Assembly (NCBI GenBank): GCA_012727435.1
Contig: JAAYHB010000015.1
Location: forward strand, 43,197 to 107,196
Direction: 5' to 3'
DNA length: 64,000 nt
Origin: Clostridiales bacterium
Lineage (GTDB): Bacteria; Bacillota; Clostridia; Oscillospirales; CAG-272
A program made the position numbers and the translations under genes. The notes below the pieces were generated by a model that did no database searches, was not told where the DNA came from, and saw only the letters and a program-made list of their open reading frames with translations. Below are positions 53,396 through 62,177 of this stretch, piece after piece. How positions within the stretch are numbered: the stretch's first letter is position 1; every line of letters begins with the position of its first letter.

Positions 53396-54385
53396 ATGGC
53401 CAAGGCCGGCAGGCTGGCCGCCGGGGTCAGGCGGCCGGGGCGGGCGGTGATTGTCACCGACAGCAATGTCGACCTGCTGTACTCCGACAAACTCGCCGCA
53501 TCCCTCCGTGAGGCCGGTTTTGACGCGGTGAAGTTCGTCTTCCCTGCCGGCGAGAAGTCGAAGAACGCTTCAACCCTGCTTTCGCTGCTGAATTTTATGG
53601 CCGAGAGCCGGCTGACAAGGATAGACACAGTCTTTGCGCTGGGCGGCGGGGTGGTCGGCGACCTTGCCGGGCTTGCCGCCTCGCTCTACATGCGCGGGGT
53701 CGGGTTGGTTCAGTTGCCCACCACCCTGCTTGCCGCCGTCGACTCCTCGGTCGGAGGAAAAACCGCGGTCGACCTTCCTGCCGGGAAAAACCTCATGGGG
53801 GCATTTTACCAGCCCGATCTGGTAATCTGCGACACCGACACGCTCGGAACGCTCCCTGAGGCCGAGTTCTCGAACGGCTGCGCCGAGGTGATAAAATATG
53901 GCTTCATTCGCGACGCGGCAATTCTGAATATGCTTGGCAACAGACCTGTCGACGAGATAATCTCCCGGTGTGTTGCCATCAAGCGCGACATCGTGACGGC
54001 CGACGAACACGACCGGGGCGAGCGGCAGCTGCTCAACTTCGGACATACATTCGGCCACGCAATCGAAACATGCAGCGGCTACACAATCCCTCACGGCAGC
54101 GCGGTTGCCGCCGGCATGGTGATAATGACAACTGCCGCCATTAAAAAGGGCCTGTGCGACGCCGGCAGCCTTGGACTCCTGAAATCTGCATTACGGGCCT
54201 GTGGCCTGTCGGTTGAGGTACATTATACCTATGCTGAACTGTTTGACACGATTTTAAGCGACAAAAAGCGCTCATCCGACCGGATAAAACTCGTTATCCC
54301 GCGCCGGGTCGGACTGTGCGAGCTGATAGAAGTCAGCCTCAATGAGGCCCGCGAATTTCTCAGGCTCGGGTTGGGAGGCACATAA
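53396..54385 (+). CDS. aroB: 3-dehydroquinate synthase (N terminus frame-broken)
   Basis: Converts DAHP to 3-dehydroquinate with NAD+ and a metal. Visible frame: 329 residues with ALGGGVVGDLAGLAASLYMRG, TTLLAAVDSSVGGKTAVDL, GAFYQPDLV, GCAEVIKYGFI and the metal-binding LLNFGHTFGHAIE. Normal AroB is about 350 residues; the missing first strand is encoded just upstream in another frame, ending at an A8 run. From ATG 53396 the protein would lack that strand and might still fold, or frameshifting at A8, or a sequencing error, restores it. It lies between tyrA and aroA. Confidence 0.9.
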   Translation: MAKAGRLAAGVRRPGRAVIVTDSNVDLLYSDKLAASLREAGFDAVKFVFPAGEKSKNASTLLSLLNFMAESRLTRIDTVFALGGGVVGDLAGLAASLYMRGVGLVQLPTTLLAAVDSSVGGKTAVDLPAGKNLMGAFYQPDLVICDTDTLGTLPEAEFSNGCAEVIKYGFIRDAAILNMLGNRPVDEIISRCVAIKRDIVTADEHDRGERQLLNFGHTFGHAIETCSGYTIPHGSAVAAGMVIMTTAAIKKGLCDAGSLGLLKSALRACGLSVEVHYTYAELFDTILSDKKRSSDRIKLVIPRRVGLCELIEVSLNEAREFLRLGLGGT

Positions 54386-54387
54386 AC

Positions 54388-55665
54388 ATGGAAGTTATCA
54401 TCACCCCCCGGGCGCTCGGAGGCAGTGTCTCCGCCATCCCCTCAAAATCGCACCTGCACCGGCTGCTCATCTGCGCGGCGCTCGGAGGCTCACCTCTGAA
54501 AATCCCTTATCCGGCCGGTATGATGTCGGAGGATATCAAAGCCACGCTCGGATGCCTTTCCGCACTCGGCTCTGACATAAAGGTTGGTGACAACTGCCTT
54601 GTTGTCGGCCCGATTGACCGCAAAGCCACAGATATTGCACGGCTCGACTGCGGCGAGAGCGGCTCGACATACCGTTTTCTGGTCCCTGTGGTCTTGGCGC
54701 TGGGGCGCCCGGCGACCTTTCACCTCTCGGCAAGGCTGCCAAGCCGGCCCATGGATGACCTTTTCTCGGCCCTTGAGGCTCACGGCGCCAAAATTGAGGA
54801 CAAAGGCAGCCCGGATGTGTTTGTCTCGGGCAAAATTTCGCCCGGTAGATACGAAATCCCCGGCAACATATCCTCCCAGTATATCACCGGCCTTTTGCTG
54901 GCACTGCCGCTTTTGCCGGGGGAGAGCGAAATCATCATCACCGGCAAACCCGAGTCAGTTGGCTACATCAATATGACGCTCAGCGTGCTCCGGGATTACT
55001 CGGTCAAAGTCAGGCAAACGCAAACCGGCTACCGCATCCCCGCCCCGCAAAAATTCAGCCCGACAAAGGCTATCATGCCCGAGGGCGACTGGTCGAACTC
55101 GGCCTTCTGGCTTGCTGCCGGGGCCATGCGGGGGGAAGGCATCAGGGTCACCGGCCTGCGGCACGACACCTCGCAGGGCGACAGCGAGATATGCAAAATC
55201 CTAAGACGCTTCGGCGCCCGGGTTGATGAATACGGCGATTATGTTGCCGTCAGTCCCGGCAGGCTTCGCGGGATAAGCGTCGACGCCGCTGACATACCTG
55301 ACCTTGTGCCGGCAATCGCGGCAGTAGCGGCCGCAGCCGAAGGTGTCACGCTAATTGAGAATGCCGGGCGCCTCAGGCTCAAGGAAAGCGACCGGCAAAG
55401 AAGCGTCTCGGCGACACTTAACGCTCTGGGCGGGCGCTCCGTGACCGGGGACGACTCGATTACAATATACGGCACCGGCGTGCTTGACGGCGGGAAAGTC
55501 GAGTCTTTTTCCGACCACAGAATCGCGATGATGGCGGCGGTATGCTCGGTAATCTGCAGGAATAACGTGACAATTACGGGCGCCGAGGCGACCGACAAAT
55601 CCTATCCCGGCTTCTTCTCTGATTATGCCGCGCTGGGCGGCAGTGTCATTAAAGGAGGTGACTAA
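54388..55665 (+). CDS. aroA: 3-phosphoshikimate 1-carboxyvinyltransferase (EPSP synthase)
   Basis: Joins PEP to shikimate-3-phosphate; 425 residues. Features are SAIPSKSHLHRLLICAAL (usual PGSKSxxxR), the LDCGESGSTYRFLVPV motif, LSARLPSRPMDDL, SQYITGLLLALP, EGDWSNSAFWLAAGA and RLRLKESDRQRSV. The loop is GESGSTYR rather than the common NxGTAxR, so it belongs to a variant class of EPSP synthases. ATG with GGGAGG 9 bases upstream, just after the aroB stop. Confidence 0.95.
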   Translation: MEVIITPRALGGSVSAIPSKSHLHRLLICAALGGSPLKIPYPAGMMSEDIKATLGCLSALGSDIKVGDNCLVVGPIDRKATDIARLDCGESGSTYRFLVPVVLALGRPATFHLSARLPSRPMDDLFSALEAHGAKIEDKGSPDVFVSGKISPGRYEIPGNISSQYITGLLLALPLLPGESEIIITGKPESVGYINMTLSVLRDYSVKVRQTQTGYRIPAPQKFSPTKAIMPEGDWSNSAFWLAAGAMRGEGIRVTGLRHDTSQGDSEICKILRRFGARVDEYGDYVAVSPGRLRGISVDAADIPDLVPAIAAVAAAAEGVTLIENAGRLRLKESDRQRSVSATLNALGGRSVTGDDSITIYGTGVLDGGKVESFSDHRIAMMAAVCSVICRNNVTITGAEATDKSYPGFFSDYAALGGSVIKGGD

Positions 55666-55667
55666 AG

Positions 55668-56753
55668 GTGAGCTCCACATGGGGGCGAAATATTAAAATC
55701 TCAATTTTCGGCCAGTCACATTCTGCGGCGGTCGGAATTGTGATAGACGGCTTTCCGGCCGGTTTTAAGGTTGATATGAAAGCGCTCGCCGACTTCATGC
55801 GCCGTCGCTCTCCGGGCAGAAACCGGCTCTCAACCTCCCGTCGTGAATCCGACGAAATTGAGTTTGTATCCGGGCTTGTCGGCGACACACTATGCGGGGT
55901 GCCGCTCTGCGCCCTGATAAAAAACATCGACGTGCGCCCGGGTGACTATACCGAATTATATGACCTGCCCCGCCCAGGGCACGCCGATTATACCGCCGCG
56001 GTAAAGTTCGGCGGACATCAGGACGCCTCGGGCGGCGGGCACTTCTCGGGCCGGCTCACCGCCCCGCTCTGCGTTGCCGGCGGCATCTGCATCCAGATTC
56101 TCGCCGCGCGCAAAATCTATATTGCATCACATATTGAGAAGATTGCCGGTATCTCGGATAAAAGATTTGACCCCGTGACGCTTAGTGCCAACGATTTTAT
56201 GAACCTCACGCACGAACCGCTGACTGTCATCGACCCTGAGGCGGGCGCGAGAATGGTAAAGGAAATTGAGGCGGCAAGGGCCGACGGGGACTCTGTCGGC
56301 GGTGTTGTCGAATGTGCGGTCATAGGCCTTCCGGCCGGGGCGGGCTCGCCTATGTTTGAGGGCATGGAGAACAAAATCTCCTCGCTTGTATTCGGCATCC
56401 CGGCCGTGAAGGGGATTGAGTTCGGCAGCGGATTTGACTGCGCAAACCTCAGGGGCAGCGAGAACAACGACCCGTTTATTATTTCGGAGGACGGTTTAGT
56501 CAGGACAAAAACAAACAACCACGGCGGGATTTTAGGCGGAATCACCACCGGCATGCCCCTCATTTTCAGGGTGGCCATAAAGCCGACGCCCTCGATAGCA
56601 AAGCCTCAACAGACCGTGAGCCTGAGCGAGCGCCGTCCGAAGGAACTGCGCATCACCGGCCGTCACGACCCCTGCATCGTCCCGCGCGCACTGCCGGCAA
56701 TCGAGGCAGCTGCCGCGCTGGCCGTTTGTGATTCATTACTCACAAATAACTAA
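55668..56753 (+). CDS. aroC: Chorismate synthase
   Basis: Makes chorismate from EPSP using reduced FMN; 361 residues. Signature segments: FGQSHSAAVGIVIDGFPAG, RRSPGRNRLSTSRRE, RPGHADYTAAVKFGGHQDASGGGHFSGR, NNHGGILGGITTGMPL and RHDPCIVPRALPAIEAAAAL. The start is GTG at 55668 with AGGAGGTGA 6 bases upstream, 2 bases after the aroA stop. Complete and typical. Confidence 0.96.
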   Translation: MSSTWGRNIKISIFGQSHSAAVGIVIDGFPAGFKVDMKALADFMRRRSPGRNRLSTSRRESDEIEFVSGLVGDTLCGVPLCALIKNIDVRPGDYTELYDLPRPGHADYTAAVKFGGHQDASGGGHFSGRLTAPLCVAGGICIQILAARKIYIASHIEKIAGISDKRFDPVTLSANDFMNLTHEPLTVIDPEAGARMVKEIEAARADGDSVGGVVECAVIGLPAGAGSPMFEGMENKISSLVFGIPAVKGIEFGSGFDCANLRGSENNDPFIISEDGLVRTKTNNHGGILGGITTGMPLIFRVAIKPTPSIAKPQQTVSLSERRPKELRITGRHDPCIVPRALPAIEAAAALAVCDSLLTNN

Positions 56754-56771
56754 ATTATAGGAGCTGTTCAT

Positions 56772-57914
56772 ATGGATCTTTTGCAATTGAGAACCTCAAT
56801 AGACGAAATTGACTCCCAGATTACCGACCTGATTATAAAGCGTATGCAGCTTGTCGGCGAAATTGCAAAATACAAAGCCAAACACAACCTGCCGGTCTAC
56901 GACCCGCAACGCGAGCGCCAGAAGCTTGCAGATATCGCCGTCCGAGTGGGTGACGATATGGCACAGGTGACAGATTCGCTTTTCTCGGTAATTTTCGCCC
57001 TCTCGCGTTCACATCAAAACGCGATAATCTCGGGCGACTCGCCGCTAAAGCAGATGATACACAACGCCATAGTAAACACCAACCCGCAGTTTCCGACCCG
57101 CCCGCTTGTGGCCTGTCAGGGGGTTGAGGGTGCATACTCGCAGATTGCCTGCGAGAGAATCTTCCCTTTCGGAAATATCATGTACTTCAACAGCTTTGAG
57201 AGCGTCTTTTCGGCGGTCAAACAGGGTCTTTGCAGGTACGGTATCCTGCCGATTGAAAACAGCACAGCCGGCTCGGTCAGCCGGATATATGACCTTATGA
57301 TGGAGCACGATTTTTATATCGTCCGCTCCTGCCGGGTTAAGGTCGACCATTGCCTGCTTGCAAAACGCGGGACCAAACTCGAAAACATACGGGAAATAAT
57401 ATCTCACGAGCAGGCAATAGCACAGTGCCAGGGCTTCCTTAAAAACCTGAAGAATGTGAAGATAACCACTTGCGAAAACACCGCCGAGGCGGCGCTGATG
57501 GTGGCAAAATCGGGTCGGGACGACATCGCGGCGCTATCCTCGCACAACTGCGCCGAACTTTACGGGCTTGAATGCCTGAAGAGATCGGTTCAGGACAAAG
57601 GCAGCAACTATACGCGCTTTATCTGCATTTCAAAGAAGCTTGAAATCTACCCCGGCGCAAACCGCACAAGCCTGATGATTGTCCTGCCCAACCGCTGCGG
57701 CTCGCTCTACCATGCGCTCTCGCGCTTCTATGCGCTGGGAATCAATCTGATAAAGCTTGAAAGCCGCCCGCTGGCCAATGCAGACTTTGAATTCATGTTC
57801 TACTTCGACCTTGACACCTCGGTTTATTCCGACAACTTCCTGCGGCTGTTCGACGACCTTGAGGGAGCGGTGACCAGCCTGAAATATCTCGGCAGCTACA
57901 CGGAGATTGTCTGA
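56772..57914 (+). CDS. pheA: Bifunctional chorismate mutase / prephenate dehydratase (P-protein)
   Basis: Two steps to phenylpyruvate; 380 residues. AroQ-type chorismate mutase at 1-90 (LRTSIDEIDSQITDLIIKRM), prephenate dehydratase at 110-280 (VACQGVEGAYSQIACERIFP, GILPIENSTAGSV, SHEQAIAQCQGFL, DKGSNYTRFI) and a C-terminal ACT domain at 290-380 (NRTSLMIVLPNRCGSLYHAL, LESRPLANADFEFMFY), which binds Phe for feedback. The ESRP motif of Phe-sensitive ACT domains is kept. AGGAG 8 bases before ATG. Confidence 0.96.
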   Translation: MDLLQLRTSIDEIDSQITDLIIKRMQLVGEIAKYKAKHNLPVYDPQRERQKLADIAVRVGDDMAQVTDSLFSVIFALSRSHQNAIISGDSPLKQMIHNAIVNTNPQFPTRPLVACQGVEGAYSQIACERIFPFGNIMYFNSFESVFSAVKQGLCRYGILPIENSTAGSVSRIYDLMMEHDFYIVRSCRVKVDHCLLAKRGTKLENIREIISHEQAIAQCQGFLKNLKNVKITTCENTAEAALMVAKSGRDDIAALSSHNCAELYGLECLKRSVQDKGSNYTRFICISKKLEIYPGANRTSLMIVLPNRCGSLYHALSRFYALGINLIKLESRPLANADFEFMFYFDLDTSVYSDNFLRLFDDLEGAVTSLKYLGSYTEIV

Positions 57915-57915
57915 C

Positions 57916-59145
57916 ATGAAAGACAATTTAAGATTCGGGCTTATAGGCCGGAGCCTCAAACACAGCTACTCCCCCGCCATTCACTCGATGATCGGCGGGT
58001 ACGAGTACCGGCTCTTCCCGCTTGAGCCTGATGAGCTGGCTGACTTCGTTAAGGCCACCGACCTTGACGGCTTCAACGTCACCATACCCTACAAAAAAGC
58101 GGTAATTCCCCTTTGCAGCGAGCTCTCGCCGAGAGCAGAGGCTTCTGGCAGCGTCAACACCATGCTTCGCCTGCCGGGCGGCGGCTGGCGGGGCGAGAAT
58201 ACCGACTACGAAGGTTTCTTGCGGCTTTTGGGGGATGACGCTCCCGCCTTTCACGAAAAAAAAGCACTGATCCTCGGAGACGGCGGGGCGGCGGCCACTG
58301 TCCGCACGGTGCTTGACGAACTCGGCATCAGGCACGAAACCCTGCGGATATCAAGGTATGCCGGGCCGGATTTAAAAGCCCGTCACCCCGACGCCGAGCT
58401 CATCATCAACGCCACGCCGGTAGGAATGTACCCCGAAAACGGAAAATCTCCGGTTGACCTCGGCGATTACCCCGCCTGCCGGCTGGTGCTCGACCTGATT
58501 TACAACCCCGCGAAAACCGCACTGATGCTCCAGGCCGAGCGGCTCGGCATTCCGGCCCGCGGCGGACTCTTAATGCTCTGCGCCCAGGCTACAAGGGCTG
58601 CCGAACTCTTCCTCGGCCAAGACCTGCCCCGCGAGCTTGCCGGCTCGATAGCCGATAAAATCCGCCGGGATATGCTGAACGTATTGCTTATCGGCATGCC
58701 GGGCTGCGGCAAGACAACCATAGGGCGCCGCCTTGCGGAGCTCACCGGCCGGGAACTGCTCGACACCGACGAGCTTATCCGAAAGAAGACCGGCATGGAC
58801 ATCCCCGAAATATTTGAAAAATTCGGTGAGGCATGCTTTCGGGAGCTTGAAACCGGGGTGCTGCGCGAAGTATCCAAGGAAAGCGGTAAAATCATCGCCA
58901 CCGGCGGGGGCGTGGTGACGGTACCTCAAAACCTTGATTTAATCCGCCAGAACAGCATTTGCATTTTCCTTGACCGCGAAAAAGAAAAACTCGACATCTC
59001 CGGCCGGCCGCTCTCGCGCTCGGTCGGGATCGACGAGCTGTACAGTCGGCGTCTCCCGCTCTACCGCTGTTGGGCCGACCTGACCTTCCGGGTTGACGAC
59101 CCCGACACAACCGCCGAAAACATAAAAAAGGAGCTGGGATTATGA
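57916..59145 (+). CDS. aroE-aroK: Shikimate dehydrogenase fused to shikimate kinase
   Basis: About 409 residues. Residues 1-250 are AroE: GRSLKHSYSPAIHSMIGGY, FNVTIPYKKAVIPL (catalytic Lys), ENTDYEGF, LGDGGAAATV (NADP loop), NATPVGMYP. Residues 255-409 are AroK: LIGMPGCGKTTIGRRL (P-loop), LLDTDELI, FRELETGVL, ATGGGVVTV, GRPLSR and RLPLYRCWADL. Both sets of active-site residues are intact, so one protein performs two consecutive... actually adjacent steps, dehydroshikimate to shikimate to shikimate-3-phosphate. Start ATG 57916 with GGAG upstream, overlapping no gene (pheA ends at 57914). Such AroE-AroK fusions occur sporadically. Confidence 0.95.
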   Translation: MKDNLRFGLIGRSLKHSYSPAIHSMIGGYEYRLFPLEPDELADFVKATDLDGFNVTIPYKKAVIPLCSELSPRAEASGSVNTMLRLPGGGWRGENTDYEGFLRLLGDDAPAFHEKKALILGDGGAAATVRTVLDELGIRHETLRISRYAGPDLKARHPDAELIINATPVGMYPENGKSPVDLGDYPACRLVLDLIYNPAKTALMLQAERLGIPARGGLLMLCAQATRAAELFLGQDLPRELAGSIADKIRRDMLNVLLIGMPGCGKTTIGRRLAELTGRELLDTDELIRKKTGMDIPEIFEKFGEACFRELETGVLREVSKESGKIIATGGGVVTVPQNLDLIRQNSICIFLDREKEKLDISGRPLSRSVGIDELYSRRLPLYRCWADLTFRVDDPDTTAENIKKELGL

Positions 59146-59591
59146 AGCTTCTGGTCATAAACGGGCCGAACCTCAATCTGCTGGGCATCCGGGAACCCGA
59201 AATTTACGGGGACAGGACGCTTGCCGACCTTGAGCGCGAGCTGCGCGAATACTGCACCGAGAGGGGTGTTGAGATTGAGTTTTTCCAGTCAAACCACGAG
59301 GGCGCGATTGTCGACAAGATACAGGAGGCGATGGGACTCTTTGACGGGATCATAATCAACCCGGCGGCCTATACCCACACGAGCATTGCCATACCCGACG
59401 CGATAAGGGCGACCGGGCTCCCGGCCGTCGAAGTGCATCTTTCGGACATATACACCCGCGAGCCATACCGCCGGGTTTCATACACTTCCGATGCCTGCAT
59501 TGCACAAATTTCAGGCCGCTCCTTTGAAGGCTATAAAGAAGCTGTTGACATTCTCTGCAACAGGCTGTATAATGAAACAAAGGCTGAATGA
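59142..59591 (+). CDS. aroQ: 3-dehydroquinate dehydratase, type II
   Basis: Converts dehydroquinate to dehydroshikimate; 149 residues, dodecameric type II enzyme. Motifs: NGPNLNLLGIREPEIYG (catalytic Tyr), FFQSNHEGAIVDKI, IINPAAYTHTSIAI, EVHLSDIYTREPYRR and SGRSFEGYKEAVDIL. ATG overlaps the aroEK stop (ATGA). With this gene the operon contains every step from DAHP to chorismate (aroF, B, Q, E, K, A, C). Confidence 0.96.
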   Translation: MKLLVINGPNLNLLGIREPEIYGDRTLADLERELREYCTERGVEIEFFQSNHEGAIVDKIQEAMGLFDGIIINPAAYTHTSIAIPDAIRATGLPAVEVHLSDIYTREPYRRVSYTSDACIAQISGRSFEGYKEAVDILCNRLYNETKAE

Positions 59592-59609
59592 ATAACAGCC
59601 TTTTATTTT
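59579..59609 (+). terminator. Aromatic operon terminator
   Basis: AAAGGCTG / CAGCCTTT stem with a 9-base loop overlapping the aroQ stop, then TTTTATTTTA. Confidence 0.85.
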
Positions 59610-59636
59610 ATAATAACTGTAACTTTTTTTATTTTC

Positions 59637-59658
59637 CCGGTATATACGGTTATACCGG
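59637..59658. promoter_or_regulatory. Inverted repeat before the ECF sigma gene
   Basis: CCGGTATA-TACGGT-TATACCGG, perfect 8-bp arms, ending 3 bases before the AGGAGG ribosome site. Could be an operator or an RNA hairpin limiting translation. Confidence 0.45.
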
Positions 59659-59673
59659 AACAGGAGGTGCGGC

Positions 59674-60180
59674 GTGAACAGGCCCGAGCTCGAATTTGAA
59701 CAAATCTATAAGGACCACTACAAGCGCGTCTATGCTTTCCTGCTCAAGCTATGCAGGGACCCTGACGCCGCAGAGGACCTGACACAGGAAACATTTTATC
59801 AGGCATACAAGTCACTGCCGAGGTATAACGGCCGGTGTGAGATGTTCACCTGGCTTGCCGCCATTGCCAAAAACATATTTTTTAAGTACCTGCGCCGGAA
59901 AAAGTCCGAGTCGATGTTAATCGACCTGTATATAACCGACCTCACCGCGCCGATATCCGAGGAGCCGGGATACCGGCTCATGCGCGAGGTGGATATCTCG
60001 CGGGTGAGGCGGGCAATTGCCAGCATCCCGAAAAAATACAGCGAAGTGCTGATACTGCGCATATACGGCGAGCTGTCCTACGAGGAAATCGCAAAAAAAC
60101 TCGGCATATCGGTAAACTCGGCCAAGGTCATATTTTTCCGCGCCAAGAATTATATTAAGGAGGTATTGCTGAATGAATAA
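59674..60180 (+). CDS. ECF-type RNA polymerase sigma factor
   Basis: 168 residues: region 2 (EFEQIYKDHYKRVYAFLLKLC, DAAEDLTQETFYQAYKSL, FTWLAAIAKN) and region 4 (LRIYGELSYEEIAKKLGISVNSAKVIFFRAKNYIKE, a helix-turn-helix) with no region 3, which defines ECF sigma factors. Start is GTG at 59674, 8 bases after AGGAGG. Overlaps a zinc-finger anti-sigma gene by 8 bases, so it is held inactive in the cell until a signal. The signal and regulon are unknown; the perfect inverted repeat upstream may belong to its control. Confidence 0.92.
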   Translation: MNRPELEFEQIYKDHYKRVYAFLLKLCRDPDAAEDLTQETFYQAYKSLPRYNGRCEMFTWLAAIAKNIFFKYLRRKKSESMLIDLYITDLTAPISEEPGYRLMREVDISRVRRAIASIPKKYSEVLILRIYGELSYEEIAKKLGISVNSAKVIFFRAKNYIKEVLLNE

Positions 60181-60475
60181 CAGCAGCTGCAGCATTATAC
60201 AGGACCTGTTGCCCTTATATGAGGACAAAGTACTCAGCCCCAAAACCGCCGAGGTAGTCAAACATCATCTGGAGAAGTGCTCCGAATGCCGTGAATACCG
60301 CACGCACATCCACCATGTCGTCCGGGCCATGCAGAACCAGAACGCCCGGAATAATTACCGTTATTCCGAGGTGGTAAGGAAAATCCGTCGGAGTTTCCTT
60401 ATTGAGCTGGCCGTCGGTGCGGCTGTATTTTCGTTTGCCTGCGCCGCCTTAATCAAGCTGGCGTCAAGAGAATAG
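60173..60475 (+). CDS. Zinc-finger anti-sigma factor (membrane-anchored)
   Basis: 100 residues. A zf-HC2 motif, SCSIIQDLLPLYEDKVLS then HHLEKCSECREY, gives the HxxxCxxC zinc site of anti-sigma factors; one membrane helix lies at the C terminus (about 75-95: LIELAVGAAVFSFACAALI), with only a few residues outside. It overlaps the ECF sigma gene, the standard arrangement, and should bind and restrain it. Confidence 0.88.
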   Translation: MNNSSCSIIQDLLPLYEDKVLSPKTAEVVKHHLEKCSECREYRTHIHHVVRAMQNQNARNNYRYSEVVRKIRRSFLIELAVGAAVFSFACAALIKLASRE

Positions 60476-60531
60476 GCGCCCACTTAGTTTTCCCGCCAAT
60501 GTTGACGGGGCAAGAGATTGAGGTAACTGCA

Positions 60532-62145
60532 TTGACAATCACGAAAATAAACGGAGAGCTCTATCACAAAATGCTTTGCGGGGCTGTGGCCGCTCTCCAG
60601 AACCGAAAAGAAGAAATCAACAGCATGAACGTCTTCCCTGTTCCCGACGGGGATACCGGCACGAATATGTTTATGACCCTTGACGCCGTACATTCGGGCA
60701 GGGGCGCCGTGCCGCATCTCGGGCAATATGCCGAGACCTCGGCCCGAGAGATGATGCGGGCCGCCCGGGGGAATTCGGGGGTTATATTGTCTCTCTTTTT
60801 CAGGGGCATGGCAAAAGCCTTCGCCGGCCACGAATCGGCCGACGCCGCGCTGCTTACAGAAGCCTTCCGCGTCGGAGCGGAAGAGGCGCGCAAGGCCGTG
60901 CTCAAGCCGGTCGAGGGGACCATTCTTACCGTGATGCGCGAGTGCTGCAGTTTTGACGCTTCCGATAATGACCTGTCAGGCCTGCTCGATAAATTCCACA
61001 AGGCGGCATATGAGACGCTCAAAAAAACCCCCGAGATGCTGCCGGTTCTCAAAAGGGCCCGGGTGGTTGACTCGGGCGGGCTGGGCTTTACCGCCGTGCT
61101 TGACGGGATGAAGCGCGGCCTTGTCGATGACCCGATTGCCATAAAACACGAGGAAGCCGAAATCAGGCCGGCGGCAGACTTCCATGAGTTTGAGACCGGG
61201 GACATCAAATATGCCTATTGCACAGAATGTCTTGTTTCAAGGAAACCGGGTGTAACCGACCTCATGATAAGCGACCTGCGCGATTATCTCAACCGGATAG
61301 GCGACAGCATAGTGCTAACCGAGGACGACGAGATAATAAAGCTCCATGTCCACTCAAACGAGCCGCTGAAAATCCTGTCGAAGCTTGCCGGGCTCGGCGA
61401 GATCCAATTCTCGAAAATCGAGAACATGAGAACTCAGCATCAAAACCTGACATCCGCCGGGAGCAAAACCGAGAGTGAAAAACCCGAAAAGAAGTACGGG
61501 ATAATCGCGGTCTCAAGCGGTGCGGGGCTCACCGACGTCTTCCGCGAGCTCGGCGCCGACGCCATAGTCACCGGGGGCCAAAGCATGAATCCGAGCGCCG
61601 AAGACTTTCTCAAGGCGCTCAAAAACCTCTCCTGCGAGCACGTCATAATCCTGCCGAACAACTCAAACATAGTGCTGACCGCGCTTCAGGCGGCAAAACT
61701 GGCCGAGGGCAGGTCGGTCGAGGTTGTAAAAAGCGTAACAATCCCGCAGGGGATATCCGCCCTTATCGCCTTTGACAGCGACCTTGAAGTGGCCGAGAAT
61801 ATCAGAAAAATGACCGAAGCGATGTCAAACGTCACCTCGATTGCCATCACCCGCGCGGTCAGGAGCATGGACAGCGACAAAATCACGGTCAGGAAAAACC
61901 AGATTATCGGCATTGTGGACAAAGACTTGAAGTACGCCACCGACTCGCTCGAGGACTGCCTGCGTCAACTTGCCGCCGATATCGGGGACAAGGAAATTAT
62001 CACTATTTACTACGGCAAAGGGATCGAGGAAGACGAGGCGAAAAGGGTCGCCGGCCTGCTCTCAGGCATGCTCGGCCCCGGCTGCGATATTGTGACAATT
62101 CCTGGCGAGCAGCCGGTGTATATGTATATAATATCGGCTGAATGA
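60532..62145 (+). CDS. DAK2-domain protein, FakA/YloV-type fatty acid kinase
   Basis: About 537 residues. N-terminal DAK2 kinase domain (NVFPVPDGDTGTNMFMTLDAV with phosphate/Mg-binding Asp residues, ARGNSGVILSLFFRGMAKAF, KPVEGTILTVMRE, VDSGGLGF) and a C-terminal YloV domain (IIAVSSGAGLTDVFRELGADAIVTGGQSMNPS). In Staphylococcus FakA phosphorylates fatty acids bound to FakB (DegV family); a degV gene follows directly, which supports this role. I choose TTG at 60532 (GAGG 8 bases upstream; protein then starts TITKINGELYHKML); ATG 60499 is the alternative. Confidence 0.9.
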   Translation: MTITKINGELYHKMLCGAVAALQNRKEEINSMNVFPVPDGDTGTNMFMTLDAVHSGRGAVPHLGQYAETSAREMMRAARGNSGVILSLFFRGMAKAFAGHESADAALLTEAFRVGAEEARKAVLKPVEGTILTVMRECCSFDASDNDLSGLLDKFHKAAYETLKKTPEMLPVLKRARVVDSGGLGFTAVLDGMKRGLVDDPIAIKHEEAEIRPAADFHEFETGDIKYAYCTECLVSRKPGVTDLMISDLRDYLNRIGDSIVLTEDDEIIKLHVHSNEPLKILSKLAGLGEIQFSKIENMRTQHQNLTSAGSKTESEKPEKKYGIIAVSSGAGLTDVFRELGADAIVTGGQSMNPSAEDFLKALKNLSCEHVIILPNNSNIVLTALQAAKLAEGRSVEVVKSVTIPQGISALIAFDSDLEVAENIRKMTEAMSNVTSIAITRAVRSMDSDKITVRKNQIIGIVDKDLKYATDSLEDCLRQLAADIGDKEIITIYYGKGIEEDEAKRVAGLLSGMLGPGCDIVTIPGEQPVYMYIISAE

Positions 62146-62177
62146 AATATTACCGCGATTGCGGCACGGAGGATACC

